Shown: positions 37,801 through 51,650, counted from the first letter of the stretch. The stretch: DNA of 64,000 nt from Cucumis sativus (GCF_000004075.3 NC_026661.2:16768307-16832306); one strand, 5' to 3'. The notes: generated by a model from the sequence alone, not told the origin. Numbers and translations are program-made.

Positions 37801-39459
37801 GAAAACTCTAGCTTCTTAAATCCGGAGCCTCAAGTTTTGTTGTCAGAGTTGAATCAACGTATGGCTCCACAATTTTCAAAGCTAAATAAAGCTCTAATTG
37901 AACTGGTGAGTTGCTTACACTTTTTTTTTAAATACATTACTAAAGTTTCTGGTGCATGGTTGAGAAGTTTTGCTTGCTGGCTACAACATAACATTATTGA
38001 AGGTTTATGAATAGAATCTTAATGAAGTTTATTGTTACTTTTTTCATTCTCTCTCTCTGTTCTTCTTTCTTTCATTATTGTATTTTATTTTATTTTTTCT
38101 TGTACCATGATTTCCTACAGAAGTATGGATTAAACTATCTATGGTTACACCAATTTTAATTTTTTGTCATGCAAACGTTTTTGAGTACTTGTATGATCTC
38201 TAACTCATTTTTTAGATTTGTCATGATGTGACTATACTATGGGTCTGTATCAAGTGAGATATTTCCATGAATAAACATGTTTGGTAGATACAATCTTGCA
38301 ATGTTATTTTTCAGAAATCCTTAACGAAGCCATAAATCTCATGATTGTCCAACTGCCTGATCCCCTGTGCTCTGAGTTTTTGTTATTATCTGTTTCGTCA
38401 AACTGCAAGTAAAAAGGATTTTGCTGAGTCTTGCGTTGAACTACTTGAGTTTTAGTGATAAATAAAATAATTATAGAAGATGTTATTCTAAATCATAGTA
38501 TTTGCAAAGATTCTAAAAAATACACTCGTTTATTTAACATCTTCAATTACGTTCTTTTGCAATAACCTTGAATGAGAAAGTTGGTTATGTGTTTATTTAC
38601 ATATATTGTTTTTTATTTTAGGTGGACGAATATAACATGGTGAGTTTTGTGCCACTTGACTTGAGGAAAGAAAGCAGGTACTCTTCTTTAGCGTGCACTC
38701 AGTTCTCCTGCTCATTAAGTTTGACGTTTAAGTGGTATATCTTTTCCACATATGAGTGGATTATCATAACGAAACAAGTAATGCCTGATACAAAGAGTTT
38801 TCTGATATTTGAACTGTAGATTCATGAGAAACAACAATATCTAATAGTTTCTTAGTTTAATTTTATAAGTATTTCTTGTCGTAACTAAAAAGTTTGTTTT
38901 CTTTACATGGGTAAGTGAGTCGCTTTTAAACAGTTTTAGCAAACCAAATTGAACATGGTGAAACTAATAATCTTGATTAGTCAAGTTTCCATTTTATGGC
39001 CGCTTTGTGGCTAGTTAGAAGAATTATAGTTTCAGTTCAACGAAACTATTATTGTGAATATTTGTTCTTAAAATCACATTAGATAATCATTTTAGTTGGA
39101 TTTGAGCATTTAATTTTTGCACTTTGTCTTCTATTTGCTTGTTCGTACGTATAGCTCAGTTCGTGTATTTTCATAGTTGAGTTTGTGCATTTCTGACTTA
39201 TTGCGGGTGATTTAATGGTTGAAGTTTGTGGAATATTTTGGTAATTTCTCAAACATATTTTGTTCTAATCACTAAGCTCACTTTGGCTAGATGAATTGGA
39301 TTTCGTGTCAGATTGTTTAAGAAGGAAAATGCTGATTGATATTTTGCTTATTTGAACAGTATAAGGTACGTGCTGGCTCAAATTGATAACTGCATTCAGT
39401 ACGGTGAAGATGCAGATGTGAAGATTAAGGATTTTGATCCAGACGAAGACGATGACTAA
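34824..39459 (+). CDS. GPN3: GPN-loop GTPase 3 (RNA polymerase II assembly factor)
   Basis: Nine exons join in frame to 268 residues, the usual size for the family: 34824-34868, 35329-35437, 35522-35603, 35755-35840, 37385-37488, 37582-37712, 37812-37905, 38622-38677 and 39360-39459. GPN3 is a cytoplasmic P-loop GTPase that, with GPN1, helps assemble and import RNA polymerase II (family knowledge). Visible motifs are Walker A GPAGSGKST (residues 9-17, split by an intron after Lys), the signature GPN at 69-71 (LGLGPNGGL), the G3-like DCPGQ at 105-109 and the G4-like SKMD at 173-176. The C-terminus is acidic (DFDPDEDDD). The start has a Walker motif nine residues in, as expected. A 5' UTR intron, roughly 33808-34675, is plausible but not proven. 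Intron 4 contains a Copia-type LTR. Confidence 0.93.
36571..36587 (-). other. primer binding site of the Copia-type element
   Basis: Directly after the LTR, the minus strand reads aattgggtatcatagcc. This is close to the initiator-methionine tRNA-complementary primer site (tggtatcagagc) that follows the 5' LTR in many plant retrotransposons. It fixes the element's orientation as minus. Confidence 0.65.
36588..36987 (-). mobile_element. Copia-type 5' LTR in GPN3 intron
   Basis: A 400-bp segment has TGTTAA and TTAACA termini. It aligns in outline with the solo LTR at 58698-59051: both share cctgaaactc near the left end, aaggctgg(a/c) aacctctccctaaaagc-like text, caatcccagaacattcc and a closing taaca. 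On the minus strand it is followed at once by a primer binding site, so it acts as a 5' LTR. The internal region beyond is truncated and no second LTR is seen; flanking duplications do not match, consistent with loss of the 3' part. Confidence 0.7.
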
Positions 39460-40578
39460 ATTCCATTTCCTTCTCAATTCAACTCTTTTTGTTTTTTATG
39501 CTTATATGTGCACAAAAAGATCCAAATGTGTTTGAACCTTTTGAGTTTCAACTAAATATATACAAATGTCAATAAACTTTTGGTACATATCTCTTTCTCT
39601 CTTTTTATTTCTAGTGTTTTCTTAAAATAATTATAGATGTATCAGGGATCAAACTTTCAACTTAAAACTTAAAGACATCTCAATTATTTTAAGCTAAATT
39701 TACTTTGAGATTTGTCGAAACTTGATAATATAAAAGCTAAAATTAGACAATAATATAACAAAACTTCTTAAGATCTAAAGATGTGATGGTTAATTGAATT
39801 AAGCTTACAATTGGTTTTTTCTTTTTTTTTTTTATACAAAGGAAACTACTGTTGAAGATAACAAAAATGTCCAATAGCTTAAAGGTTACTATTTTTTTAA
39901 AAAAATCTTATTAAGTACAACTTGATTTTAATTTTTTTAAAAGGTCTTATTAAATTTTTTTTAAAAGACCTTATTAAGTTGTACTTGATCTTATTTGAGG
40001 TGATTTAAATCCGAAATCTTTTGTTCTCAGAAACATAAAAGTGTCAGTTGGACGAATTTGAATTAAGACTATTAACTAGTACACCAAGAAAAGAAAGAAA
40101 CTAGTGATACATTTTTGGTGAAGTTGTTGAAGGCAAGACTTTCGGTGAACATGAGGGTTCATATAAATAAATAATGCTACTGCAAATTGAAGTGGGAGTC
40201 CACAATATATCTACATTATATGTACAACCAACGCTCACAACAGAACCAGTAACATACAGCCTAAATCCACAATGGAAAACTGTCCATGCTATGTTCTGGC
40301 CAAGCTCAAACCAAAACAGAATCCAGAACCTACAACTCTAGATTCCAGCAAAAAAGACAAAAAGAAAAAGATATGAAGAAGTAGAAATCCTACATTTACA
40401 ATCCATTCCTCACTTTGAATGTTAGGGAGGAAAAAATAAAGAACCTGATGCACATAAACATCAAAGATATAATTCATAACTAAAGAATTTAAGCCTCTTG
40501 TACACAATTATTTGAGAAGAAACTGATGCAGATTATACCCTTCAATATTGATTATGACTTCAGAAAGTTCTCTTCCTA
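39460..40578. other. convergent 3' flanks of GPN3 and U-box gene
   Basis: Both neighbours end into this segment. It is AT-rich, with an aaaaaatcttattaag/aaggtcttattaa phrase repeated two or three times at about 39895-39980. The minus-strand frame at 40289-40507 has no recognisable motif and probably lies in the 3' UTR of the U-box gene. Confidence 0.5.
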
Positions 40579-43500
40579 CTATTTTCCTTTCCCTGTGGTT
40601 CCATCTCTTTGATTCCGAAAATGACTCAGCAACTGTTGCGCCTGCAATATACAAGAAATGTTAACTCTTCTCTCTCAACACTTTCTTTGTGACGTTTTCG
40701 GGTACTGACATAATATAATTGGTCAAGTTTCTTACTAAGTAATAGATCAATCAAGAATCTCAATATATTTCATCACTGTTGAGTTCGATAAGAGACAAAA
40801 ATCTGCATTTACCCTCTTAAATAATGCAGTCTACCTTTTGATGGAGAGATTTAATGTCGGTACCTTTTGGGGTATCCCATTGTTGGTAGAAATTGTCAAA
40901 ATCAACATAGTAATAAATCAATTTCAATCAACATAGTAATAAATCAATTTCAATCAACATAGTAATAAATCAATTTCGGACCTAAAGTTTAGATGTTCAA
41001 ATCTCCGTTCGTAATTGGACTAAAAAATTCTTTCAAACTTCATACATTTGAAAAAAAGGCTTTGACCTACTCACTGAGCGAAGATGCATGCTTCATACAG
41101 GTAGTGAGGCCATGCATACTCATGGGATGATCTTTTTCCCTTTTTGAAGTAATGATCATTGAATAGGACCCCTCAATTTGAAATGAGATATTTTAAGAAC
41201 AGAGTAGGGAAAGGGGATTTCAAAAAATGAAGTAAACAAATATCATAGGTTAGCTTTAATCTTGATATGTTTCATGGTACTAAAAGCAAAGGGCTGCGAA
41301 AACAGCTTCCTGAAATCAAAGAATTGATAAATGCTACCTTCTCTTTTGCTCTAGGTGTGCCAGACTGAGATAAGGCGACAAGGGGTGGGACGGCTCCTTC
41401 TTGGAGAACCAATATGCAAAACTTGTTACTATGAAGGCATAGTTGCAACAGAATAGATGCAGCATTTTCCTTTCCTCTCATAGTTCCAGTTTCAACAATT
41501 TCTACCAACAAGGGGATACCACCTTCCCGTGCAATTGCCAATCGTCCCTCTGAAATTGTTGATAAGTTAGCAAGAAGAGCAGCAGCCTTGTCAACCATGC
41601 CTGTGGCAGTGTCTAGAAGCTCAACAAGGTACTTAACAGCACCCGCTTGAACTATACGAGCCTTATTTTCATGAAAAATAGATAAGTTGAACAAAGCAGT
41701 AGCCGCATCTTTCTTTCCCCTCAGAGTACCCACACCTAAGAGTTCCACCAAGGCTCTAATTGCCCCAGACCGACCGATTTTAGCCTTGTATTCTTCTAAT
41801 ACAGAGAGACTGAATAAAGAAGCTGCGGAATTTTCTTTAGCAGCAGAGCTTCCAGTTTTCAAAACATGAATAAGTGGTTCGATAGCTCCTGCTTCTGCAA
41901 TCATAGCTTTATTATTCTCGTCAATTGACAGGTTTAACAGAGCTGTCACAGCATGCTCTTGTATCAGCTTTCCTTCTGAATATAAAAGCGAAAGTAAGGG
42001 GCCTATTGCCCCACATTGACCTATTATAACACGATTCTCTACATTGTCCTTGGCGAGAAGTCTCAATTCTTCTGCAGCCTTCATTTGAACTTCATCTCTT
42101 TGGCTCTTAAGGTCTGCAATTAATTTCTTGATGTGCAAATCTCCGGATAAGTTATCAGATTCGGATTCAACTGGAATTAAACTATCCATTCTACCATTAC
42201 TGTTTCCATTCTCCACCATGTTTGTTTCTGTTTTGCAAGCCTGTAGTTGTCCATCTCCTAATGATGAAGTAAACCCTGATGGTTCACTATGAGATTTAGC
42301 AGGATGCTCTGATGTGATTTCTCCAGATAATTCCTTTATATATTCATGTTTATTAGATACCTTCAACAATTCATTAAATGCTGATGGAATGTAATCAATG
42401 CTAGAGAAGGCACTGGAGGCTGATACACTCCTGCTGTAGATATAAGATTGCTGAGGGGAGGGCTGATCGAACTTTTCTGTTCCGTTCCTCCGACCTTCAT
42501 TGGAATTTTCCCCAACTAAACAGGTAAAAACATCCCCATTTTGCTTGTCAGAACCCTTTTCAACTTCAGGGGATGAGCCTGCAGTTGAATTACTACCATG
42601 TACAGAATAATGAAAGCTATCACTTCGATTCAGATTCTGCTGAGACAACTGAACCAATGACGATAAACTGGAAAAGTTCAATTTGTTTTCATCGCACCAA
42701 CTCAATATCATGGCTTTAACAGTATGGTTGGAAATGAGATTTGTATGTGTGAGCATCTGATGAGTGTTGGGGCAAATGTTCAATCCGCTATCGATCCACT
42801 TTTGAATGGAGGACCTGTCATAAGTTTGGCCAGATGCCACAATTACTGGGTCAAGCATCAGCTCCAATGACAATGGGCAACGAAAATAAGAAGGAACCGA
42901 TACTCCATTTATCCCATGGAAGTAGTCCTTTCTAACCATCCAATCTCGTATACGGATAATTAGATCCATAATCTGGTTGATGTGATGTAGTTCCTCCTTC
43001 GCATTGTTGCGTGCAGCATTGATTCTCTCCTTTTCAACAGCTATAGTCTCTTTCAGAAGTTCTTGATTTGACGTCAAATGAAGTGCTTCGATCAGTTTTA
43101 GAAGATGTTCGGAGTTTGGGCCAATGCCACTTCGTTGACTAATCAGAGCCTCTTCTATAGAGTCAGATATTCTTTCTTGCTTCAATGATTGCAGGCCTTC
43201 AAGACATTTCTGGACAGTTCATTAGATGCCATTATCATTCTTGTCAAATAAGCAGAAAACTACAATAAAAGATGCATAAAAAACAAGAGAACTCCTTACG
43301 TTTCAAAATAAGAGAAAAATAGGTTTGAGTTAAGCGTTTTATACTCCAAACAGCGTAGTTATTTAGAAAAAAAAAACAAAAGAAAAATAACATAAAATGT
43401 GGCATAAAAGTTTCCAAATTTATACATACCTGAACAGCACTTAGACTTGAGCTGCATGATACTGATTCCGACAACTTCCAAATGATCTCACAGATCACTT

Positions 43501-44719
43501 GTGAAGAGCTTTGAATTTTTATAAGTAGTGGATCACATTTCAAAGCCTAAGATCCGTACAAAACAAAGCAAAAATTATTAACTCCAGAAGTAAAAGGCTC
43601 TACCCCTGCCAGAAAAGGACAATTATAATACCAAACTCAAACTACCATATATTTTACTTCCTACTTAATTTTCTATAAAAATGACATATTATTAGAAAAA
43701 ACAATTGAAAAATGGGCTGGAGAATGTGGGTTAAAATACCACTTTAGTCCCTACACTTAAGAGTTTGTCCAATTTTAATTCCTTTACTTTTAATAAATCA
43801 TAAATTAAACCATTCAAAGTTAATTTTTACCAAAATCGAATAAATAATAATTAGCATCATATAAGAAAATACAATATACGAAAATGTTTCCAAATTTTAT
43901 AGTGAAAATGCAGCTAATATAAAGTTTTTGAAAAAAATCAATAACAAACTAGGAGTAGGGACTAAATTTAAGATTAATGGAAAGTACCAAAACTAAAATT
44001 GAACATTTGAGAGTGCGTGGACAAAAACTAAACAAGTTCAAAAGTATAGGAACCAGAATGGTATTTTAACCGAAAATGTCAATAACTCTTGAAAATTAGA
44101 GGTGATCATTGGTCGGTCGGAGTTGGTTTTTTTAACAAACTGCGACTGACCGATTATGGTCGGTTTGGTAAATGTTCAGACCAACATCGACCATCAATGA
44201 GTAAATGTTGGTCAGTTGGTTTAACACTAAGCAATAACTTTTGAAATTTCTCGATTTGGAACTTTTCCAAATTGACACCGACCAAATTGGTCGGTTGACT
44301 CAGTTTTTCGGTCTATCATGTTTATCCCTACTTGAAATTATCACAATTTTTCAGCTCTTGAAATCTAACAGCTCTGACAAAGAATGCAGTGGATGATGAA
44401 AAAAGAACTGGAATATAAGAAGGCTGGTTCTCAAGGAACTCACGCTGCAAATTTTGCTCGTCTTGGGACACCAGTTTTCGACGAATTCTCGAGCCTCATT
44501 TACAGCTGCATCCAGTGACTCACATTCACTGTAAAGTAACTCATCTGAAGAGAGTTTGAGGCTAATGACATCATCAAGGACGACTTTCAGGAGTTTTAAG
44601 ACAACAACGAGATTTTTGCATTTCTTGGGAAGAGGCAAAGGCTTTGTAGTGTGGCATGAAACTAGATGAATGAATCTGGAAATACTGTTAGTCAGACATT
44701 GTACAGAGGCTGTTCCCAT
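40579..44719 (-). CDS. U-box domain E3 ubiquitin ligase with ARM repeats
   Basis: Four exons join in phase 0 to 775 residues: 44444-44719, 43430-43546, 41338-43209 and 40579-40641 (TAG). It is a plant U-box (PUB) E3 ligase of the PUB3/PUB4 type, which passes ubiquitin from an E2 to target proteins. The N-terminal helical domain starts MGTASVQCLTNSISRFIHLV. The U-box lies at about residues 234-305 (YFRCPLSLELMLDPVIVASG, then YDRSSIQKW). A Ser-rich linker follows. ARM repeats run from about residue 480 onward (KAAEELRLLAKDN, ALLNLSIDENNKAMI, AAALLANLSTISEGR, EGAVPPLVALSQSGTPRAKE). The last exon adds AQQLLSHFRNQRDGTTGKGK. Reading past the 41338 donor would give an unrelated tail, so I prefer the spliced end. 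The start ATG directly follows an AG acceptor. A partial broken copy lies at 57249-58491. Confidence 0.92.
40901..40978. repeat. 26-bp tandem repeat, three units
   Basis: Three near-identical 26-bp units, each starting atcaacatagtaataaatca, lie in the last intron of the U-box gene (40642-41337). Only the final base of the third unit differs. Confidence 0.97.
43729..44071. mobile_element. MITE-like element in U-box gene intron
   Basis: The left end ggttaaaataccactttagt and the right end (gaaccagaatggtattttaacc in part) are inverse over about 29 bp with a few mismatches. The interior includes tccctacactt, tttacttttaataaatc and its inverse-like gggactaaatttaag. It belongs to the same style as the elements at 2042, 48967 and 49786. 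Confidence 0.7.
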
Positions 44720-46990
44720 CTGTCCTGATTTCAGAGAAAACATGACAAAATTAGCAATAGATAAACACAATATCTTGGTTTAAAAAAACATGAACACCAG
44801 CTTCTCACAGAAACAAGATTTTGATCAATACCAAAATTAAAGAAGATAGTGAATTTTCATGATTTCATCTTCCATTCAAACCGAGATCTCAATGCCCAAG
44901 TCCACCCATGAGGTAAGTACTACGGGTTGCAAAATAGTGAGTGTGAACCACAAATATGTTTAAAAAAAGTAAAAAGAAGGAGATAACAACATGAACACAT
45001 TTTTTTAGTACAACCAACTAGAACCATCCAGCAAACAGCAATCCAATCCACTTCTTAGAAACATAACACATATTCGTAAAAATAGAACAATTTAGAGATG
45101 GACATAGAACCTAATTGCTTTATAGTTTATCATAGGAAACATTTTAGCTTCAACTTATATTAAATGTTGGATTCCTTCAACTACTGATGGTAGGGCAAGG
45201 AGATTTGTGCAACCAGCAATGAGTAGTTGAAAGATGCCCAATGGAGAGAGTGTGAACCACAAAATTTTCTTCTTTTTTATTAGAAACAAAATTGTCCACA
45301 GAAAGAAAATACAACGTAAACTTATCCAAATAGAATGTAAACTTATCCATCAAAGAAAAACTATCCAGATAATTTCTATTTAAAAGATGTTATACTACGA
45401 AAAAGGAAAGCACAGTATCAAGAATTTCCTCTTCACTCTTGTGCTTACCGTCAGAATGCAAACTATTGTTGTCCCACCAAGGCTCCTGACAACCAGGAAA
45501 AAACAGAACTCGTCCAAAGAATCCTAGGTTTCTTCTTGAATCCCCAACCCAAAATACTGAACAAAAGTTTCTGAATATTGTTAGGAAGACAAGAGACTAC
45601 TGGAAAATTATAACACTTGAAGATCAAGACCTAAAGGCTAAATCTGTGTGGGAAGACTGCATATGAAGAATAAATGTCTATGATCTTACAAATCCATTTT
45701 AAGTTTTTACCAAGAGAACTATCATCAGGGACGGTTTTTCTGATTTTTTTCCAGTGGTGCTAATTCATTGGAGTTAGATTGTCCCTATGGGAAATAAGTT
45801 GATTTCCAAACTCAATGGGCAAGACCATAAGGTGCAAGAGTTCAATTTGAAGACAGAAATTCCATCTAAGAAAACCTCCAATTTTGTCTACCATCTCCCA
45901 AAAGCAAATATCATACTTTCATAGGATCGCTCCAAAATAAAATCCAGCTACCATCCCCCAACTTTCGAACAGACATTGCAAAAGAAGTTCTTTAGCAATG
46001 GGACCAAGGACTTCTAGAACAAGTAAAATTTATTTACTAATAGAACAAAGCCCTTCAGCTAATAGATTACCACGAAATGGGTTTCTTTCACAGCAGAACC
46101 AAATAATTCAACTATAATTTAAGGTTAAACGGGCCAGTCTTATTTTCCATAATGTTGCCTGTTATAATGTAAAAAAACCATCACTTTTCAATAATCAATT
46201 GTGATTGGGAGATTGATGCTCACTGCCCTCAGATTAAAGATATGATTTCTCGCATATTTTCCTACGAAGTAGCAAAACTGGAATATAACGAGGACAATCT
46301 TTTCACTATCAGAGAACAGTTAGCTCAAAAAACTCCACTCACCAGATACCCAACTCCAACCATATGCATTGAGTGAAACAGAATTTCATTGTAACAAAAT
46401 TGTATATTCATCCACTTGATAAACAGAGATTTCCATGTCCACTTAAACAGTCTCCGTAAAAACTAGTCCCAAAGAACAAAGGCATCAATCCAACACTCGT
46501 ACATAAAATTACGCAATAAGAAACCCCCTTACTCCAAAATCCAAGTAAAACCCAGAAAGCCACACCACAACCATAAAAAGAGCGCAAAAACTCGTATTCC
46601 AACTAAAGAAAAACCACATTCCACAACAAATTTATGAAATAAGAAAACCCCATCATTCAAAACCATAACCACATTCATGAAAAGGGATTAACGAATAATT
46701 CACCAATCAACCCATCTTACCTCCGACTTCAAAGAGGCGAATCACGGCACAACCGGATCAAAGAGGAAAACCATTTCACAAAAAGCCTCCTCAGAAGCAA
46801 AACGAAATGAAATCCCATGCACCCATTTGCTAGAACAGCTCTGAGCGAGCAAACCAAGACGAGAAAGAGAGAGAAAAAGGGGAGAAAATGGAGAATTGAT
46901 GCAAGTGGGGTACCTGGTTGCAGAGTTTTGGTTGTTTCCAAAAGGTGTAAAAGGGTTAAGGAAGAAAAAGGAATGGAGGCAATCGCAATA
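44720..46990 (-). other. probable 5' UTR exon and leader intron of U-box gene
   Basis: The U-box start codon follows an AG acceptor (caggacag then ATG), implying an upstream non-coding exon. A good donor (tcggag then gtaag on the minus strand) ends at 46722, so a leader exon of about 46722-46990 and an intron of about 44720-46721 are likely. The minus-strand frame at 46729-46941 is then part of the leader, not a gene. Within the intron, 45240-46030 looks like an old repeat (an agaaacaaaattgtccacag-type stretch) that I cannot name. Confidence 0.5.
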
Positions 46991-49900
46991 GAAGATTGAA
47001 AGAAATGGGAAAATGGGATTTTGTTTGAATCAATGATTAACTAATTTTGAGTTCTTTTTAATGGAGGATGATGGAGAAGTAATGGCTTCCATTAGACATG
47101 GATTGTCACCTGGCCCTGCACAAACGTGTATTATCTTCTCAAATTACCATTATACCCCCCCTTCTCATCACCTTTTTCTTTAATCGTTTCTTTTTTCTGT
47201 CTTTCTATTCTAATATCCATTATATTCCGATACAGTGTTTAGCTCAATTCACACGTTTACATACGTACGATGACGAAGTAATTTCGAGTTCAACCTTCAT
47301 CTTTGTTTGTACTTTAAAAAAATTATCGACTTGATATTAACATGGATTGTAAATCGATATTTTTATTATATCATAAAAGAATTGTATGAAACATACAAAA
47401 TAAGCAATAAAATAGTACTAACGCGAATATAGCAAAATGAACTAAAATATTTATAAACATAGCAAAATTTTAGAATTTATCAATCATAACACATTTTTTT
47501 TTATCATAAAATTTTACTATATTCCTAAATATCTTTAGCATTTTCTACTAGTAAAATGTTTATTTACTAATTTTAAATTCTTTTTAAAATCTTTGTTTAG
47601 AAATATCCATGATATCGACATTTTGTTGATATTTTCCTAAAATTAAGACTTTGATATTTAGACATCAACATTTTAAATTTTGATATTTGGTGGTGCTTAT
47701 TTTTTAAAAGAAAAAACAAAAATCATTTTATTGTTTTTCATACACTTTAATTAGTTTAAATCTATTCTTTATACTTTTAACAGAGGACTAAATTTTGAGA
47801 TTTGAAACAAACATGACTCAAACGAATGAAACTCAAACGACAACGACCATTTATAGTTCAACCAACTCAAACACTTTATGTGCTTAAAAATCTATCAACA
47901 ATCTACCTAGTAAAGGATTAGAGATCTTTTGATTCATGTTGTGTATCAATTAAGTTAGAACATTGTGATTCAAAAACAAATATTTGAATGGAAAAAAGTG
48001 AACAAAGTAGTTAGGGTTCTTTTTCCTTTTTATTTATTTGTTGGAAGTATTGGTTAGAAAGCTAACCATTAAGCCATATGATCATAAAGTGTGTGCATTT
48101 TTTGTAATTAAAAATATATATACTTAAATGGGGAAATCCAACTTTTTCTTTATGTGCAAACAATATGTGTACTCTCCTTTTTGGTTTCATAGGATTGAAA
48201 TTGGGCCATATAATTGAAATTTTCTTGCAAAACATACCTCCATTTTTACCACTAAAATGCCATTTACAAGCCAAAGGGTAGGGTGGAAATTAACCACTAG
48301 GGAAGTACTAAAAATTTTCAAAATTGTCATTGGTGTTGTTTACATTTGAAAGTTGACATGAAGGAATTGATTAGATTTGGGGCTAATTACAAATAGATAT
48401 GTGTTTCAAATTAAGATGGTAGATAAAAAATTGACAGAACTCGATGATACCGTGTCTTCATTAGAGCCATTGCAACCCAACTTAGCTAAATTGTGTTGTA
48501 TGAAGATTTAACTGGTATTTAGGTAAGTTAAAAACAAATAGAATTACATTCAATACCAATAATAAAGTTAGAGTTCTTGAAGATTGAATGCTCCTTAAAT
48601 TAAGATAACAACTATTTTTTTTTTTAAAGATCAAGAATATTCACAAATTTCAAAATATTAAAGATTCATACAAATTAACAAAGAAATTTAAGTTTAACTC
48701 CACAAACTATGTTTGTTTTGTAAAATTTGTAGGACAGTTGTTTGCTTATCTCTATATTCGTTTAACAACACAACACAATTTCATATTTAAGAAACTAGCT
48801 AGGACAATATTTGAATTTATTGACACACATATATATATATATGCACTTGATCAAATCTTTAAAAGAGTGATAAATATTACTAATGGTAAACTTATTGAAA
48901 TATGTCTATGTTCCATCTAAACTAAACTCGTGAATGAGTTGTTTAATTTAAAAGTGGTGACATAACTATTTTAAAATATCATTTTGGTCCTTATACTTTG
49001 AACACATACTTTCAAATATTTAATTTTAGTCTATGAACTTTCAATAAATCTTAAATTTAGTTCATACTATTCGTTTGTCGTAGATTTCTTTTACTACATT
49101 TCATCTTTTATTAACATTTTTACTCTTAATTTTAAAATAGACTAAAACTAAAATTCTAACATTTAAAAGTGGAATAAAAGTTTAAATATAGAAATTTGGT
49201 AACAATAATATAATATTATATCCACCCAATCAAATCTAACTCAATAAGGTATGAAGTTTTTTTTTTTTTTTTTCTTTTTCTTTTTGATGTGGAAGGAGCA
49301 ATAAAAAGGCTACACATTTATATGGTTGAAAGCTAGCCTAACCCTAAATAGGAACTTCAATTTATTTTAAAGTTCCTCTTATTTGCCAATGCCATGTTAC
49401 TCTTCCCTTAACTTTAATTATTATTTATGTCTCTACCAAACCTCACTTAAATTTAATTTAACTATATGGGACTGTATTTTATTTTGGAATTAATTTAAAC
49501 TCGTAAATAGCTTTAACTCATAAATAACATGATAAGGAAAAACTTGTTTGAGACACATATAAAAAGAAAAGTGTTAAGGGGTACATTTCTACTAGACAAT
49601 AGTTGAGCAACACAAAAGTTAAGTACAACTAAATTTTTTCTTCTTTGTTTTTATACTTCGAAGTTGGTTCAATTTTAGTCTTTTTAGTTTCTATATTTTT
49701 AATAGATCTTAAATTTTGTCTTAAAAGTTATTTTTTACTGAAACTGGTTAGGTAATAATAATAACAACGACGACAACAATAATAATTTGGTTAAAATATT
49801 GTTTTGATGTGTATAATTTTAAATGTTTAATTTTGGTTTTTGTACTTTTAATAAAGCTTAAAAGTAGTCCATACCGTTAAATTAAACTTAAAAATAAAGT

Positions 49901-50690
49901 GATTAGTTGGTATGAAAAACAATAAAAAGTATAAAATATGACTGAGAAAGAAACATTTTCAAATATAACCAAATGAATTAAATAGCAAAATCTTAGATTA
50001 TAAACACTAATAGATATTGATAGCTTGTGAAATGAATTGAGAAGTAAAAAGAAGAAAAATAGATTTTCGAATCCAAATGTTTGATTTTATCCCATCCTAA
50101 TTGCATTTTATACTTACATTTTTCTTTTGGCTAACTAACCTTAGCTCAATTGTCCAAATAATATTTTAAGTTCTATGGAACCGAGAAATAGAAGTTTTGG
50201 TGGATTTGTAAAAACTAAAAAGGATTTGTAAAAACTAAAAATTCAAAGAAAAGAAAGAGAAAGTGGAGAAATTTAATAAATTTAAAATTTTTAAAATTTT
50301 CTTAATTTCTTATATATTATATTTTGAGAAATTTTTAGCAAATGCTATCTCTATAGTCATTGATATATATAGACTATCATTGATATAAATCAAAATTTTG
50401 TTATAGTTTGTAAATATTTTATTTTGTTACGGTCGATAAATATTTTAGTTTATTTTTTTATTTTATAAAATGAAGCTTATATATCTTTTAATCAACAATT
50501 TTTCAAAAAATTAAAAAAATTAGATAAAGGTAGTAAATTTAAGATTTATGGAAATTAATATAACGATAAAATTAGAGTAAAAGAATATTTTGATCTAAAA
50601 AATTATTTTAAGAATGAATATAAAAGTAAAAATCACATAGGAAACGGAAACAACCGCTTGGAAATATATAGAGAATCCATCGTCAGATTA
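46991..50690. other. AT-rich intergenic DNA with short-element remnants
   Basis: No gene is supported. The segment 48967-49185 begins ttaaaatatcattttggtcc and ends in a loosely inverse stretch, so it is probably a decayed member of the MITE-like group. Another left end (ggttaaaatattgttttgat) starts near 49786. An AT dinucleotide run lies at about 48827-48842. The small open frames here encode low-complexity peptides. Confidence 0.5.
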
Positions 50691-51650
50691 AACTTGGTGG
50701 AGTAAGAATTTTGATACCCAAAACCAAAAGCATTCAATCTCCTTCATTGAATTTCTAACTTCAGTCCTTTGATTTTTGAAGGAATTCGTAATCGAAGTCA
50801 ACGATCAGAGTATGTGGGGTAGGGTTGAAGTTGAAATATACCCTCACAAGATTTTCCAATTTCTCTCTTTTCTTTTCCCCTCTGGAATTCGATCTATGCT
50901 GCACGTTTCCCACCAAAATTTCTCTACTTTCTATCACCCAATTGGATTTCCGTTTCTAAATTCGGTTCCCAAGAGGCTCAGACGACGGATTTGGGGATTC
51001 CACTTAGTCAGAAGACTCGGTTAGCACTTTTTTCAGTTTGAACCCTAATTTTCTTGTTGAAACTGGAAGGTATTTTTGTTTTTCTTTTTATGGATTTTCT
51101 GAGATTTGTTTCTTCTGCTGGCTTCCTTTGTTTAATCTATGATTAAAAGTTTTTTTTTTTTTTTCCTTTTGTTTCTTCTGATCGTTGACTATTTCTTTTT
51201 TGGTGGGGATTCTTGGAATTGAATGTTGGAATGATAAACTCTTTTTACCTTTACTCAAATAGGCTGTATTTTTTGTAATATTGTTGTTGTGATATCTGAC
51301 CCACGACAGTGGCTTTATCTTAATGTTTGAATCTGTGTTCGAACCAAACTGTTTGGACTTATTTACCGTACAAGAGGAATACCCAGTTTAATATAGAAGA
51401 AAAAGAAACAATTTCTCACTTGTCTCTAAGTTATTGCCTGCTATATTCTAGGTATGAACGGGTCTGTTTCCACCAGTTGTACTACCTCTTCAAGTTGCAG
51501 TTTCATTGGATTGTTGGATTGGATTATTGGAACTTCAAGACCTATTCATAGTAGGAGGGGTTTGAGTTGAACCCGGAGTGTGAAATTATAATTCATTCAC
51601 TGGTGCTCAACTCCATATGCTTTATTTTCAGTTCCTTGCATTGGAAGAAG

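Noticed and set aside
40901..40978. Direct repeats considered as a CRISPR-like array
   Set aside because: The units are contiguous with no spacers, in a plant intron; this is a simple tandem repeat.
41272..41337. Read-through C-terminus of the U-box large exon
   Set aside because: A donor at 41337 and a matching last exon at 40579-40641 give the family's usual C-terminus (LLSHFRNQR).
41687..41869. Plus-strand frame inside the U-box gene
   Set aside because: It is antisense to well-matched ARM-repeat codons, so a shadow frame.
46729..46941. Minus-strand frame of 70 codons upstream of the U-box gene
   Set aside because: It lies in the probable 5' UTR exon and has no recognisable domain.
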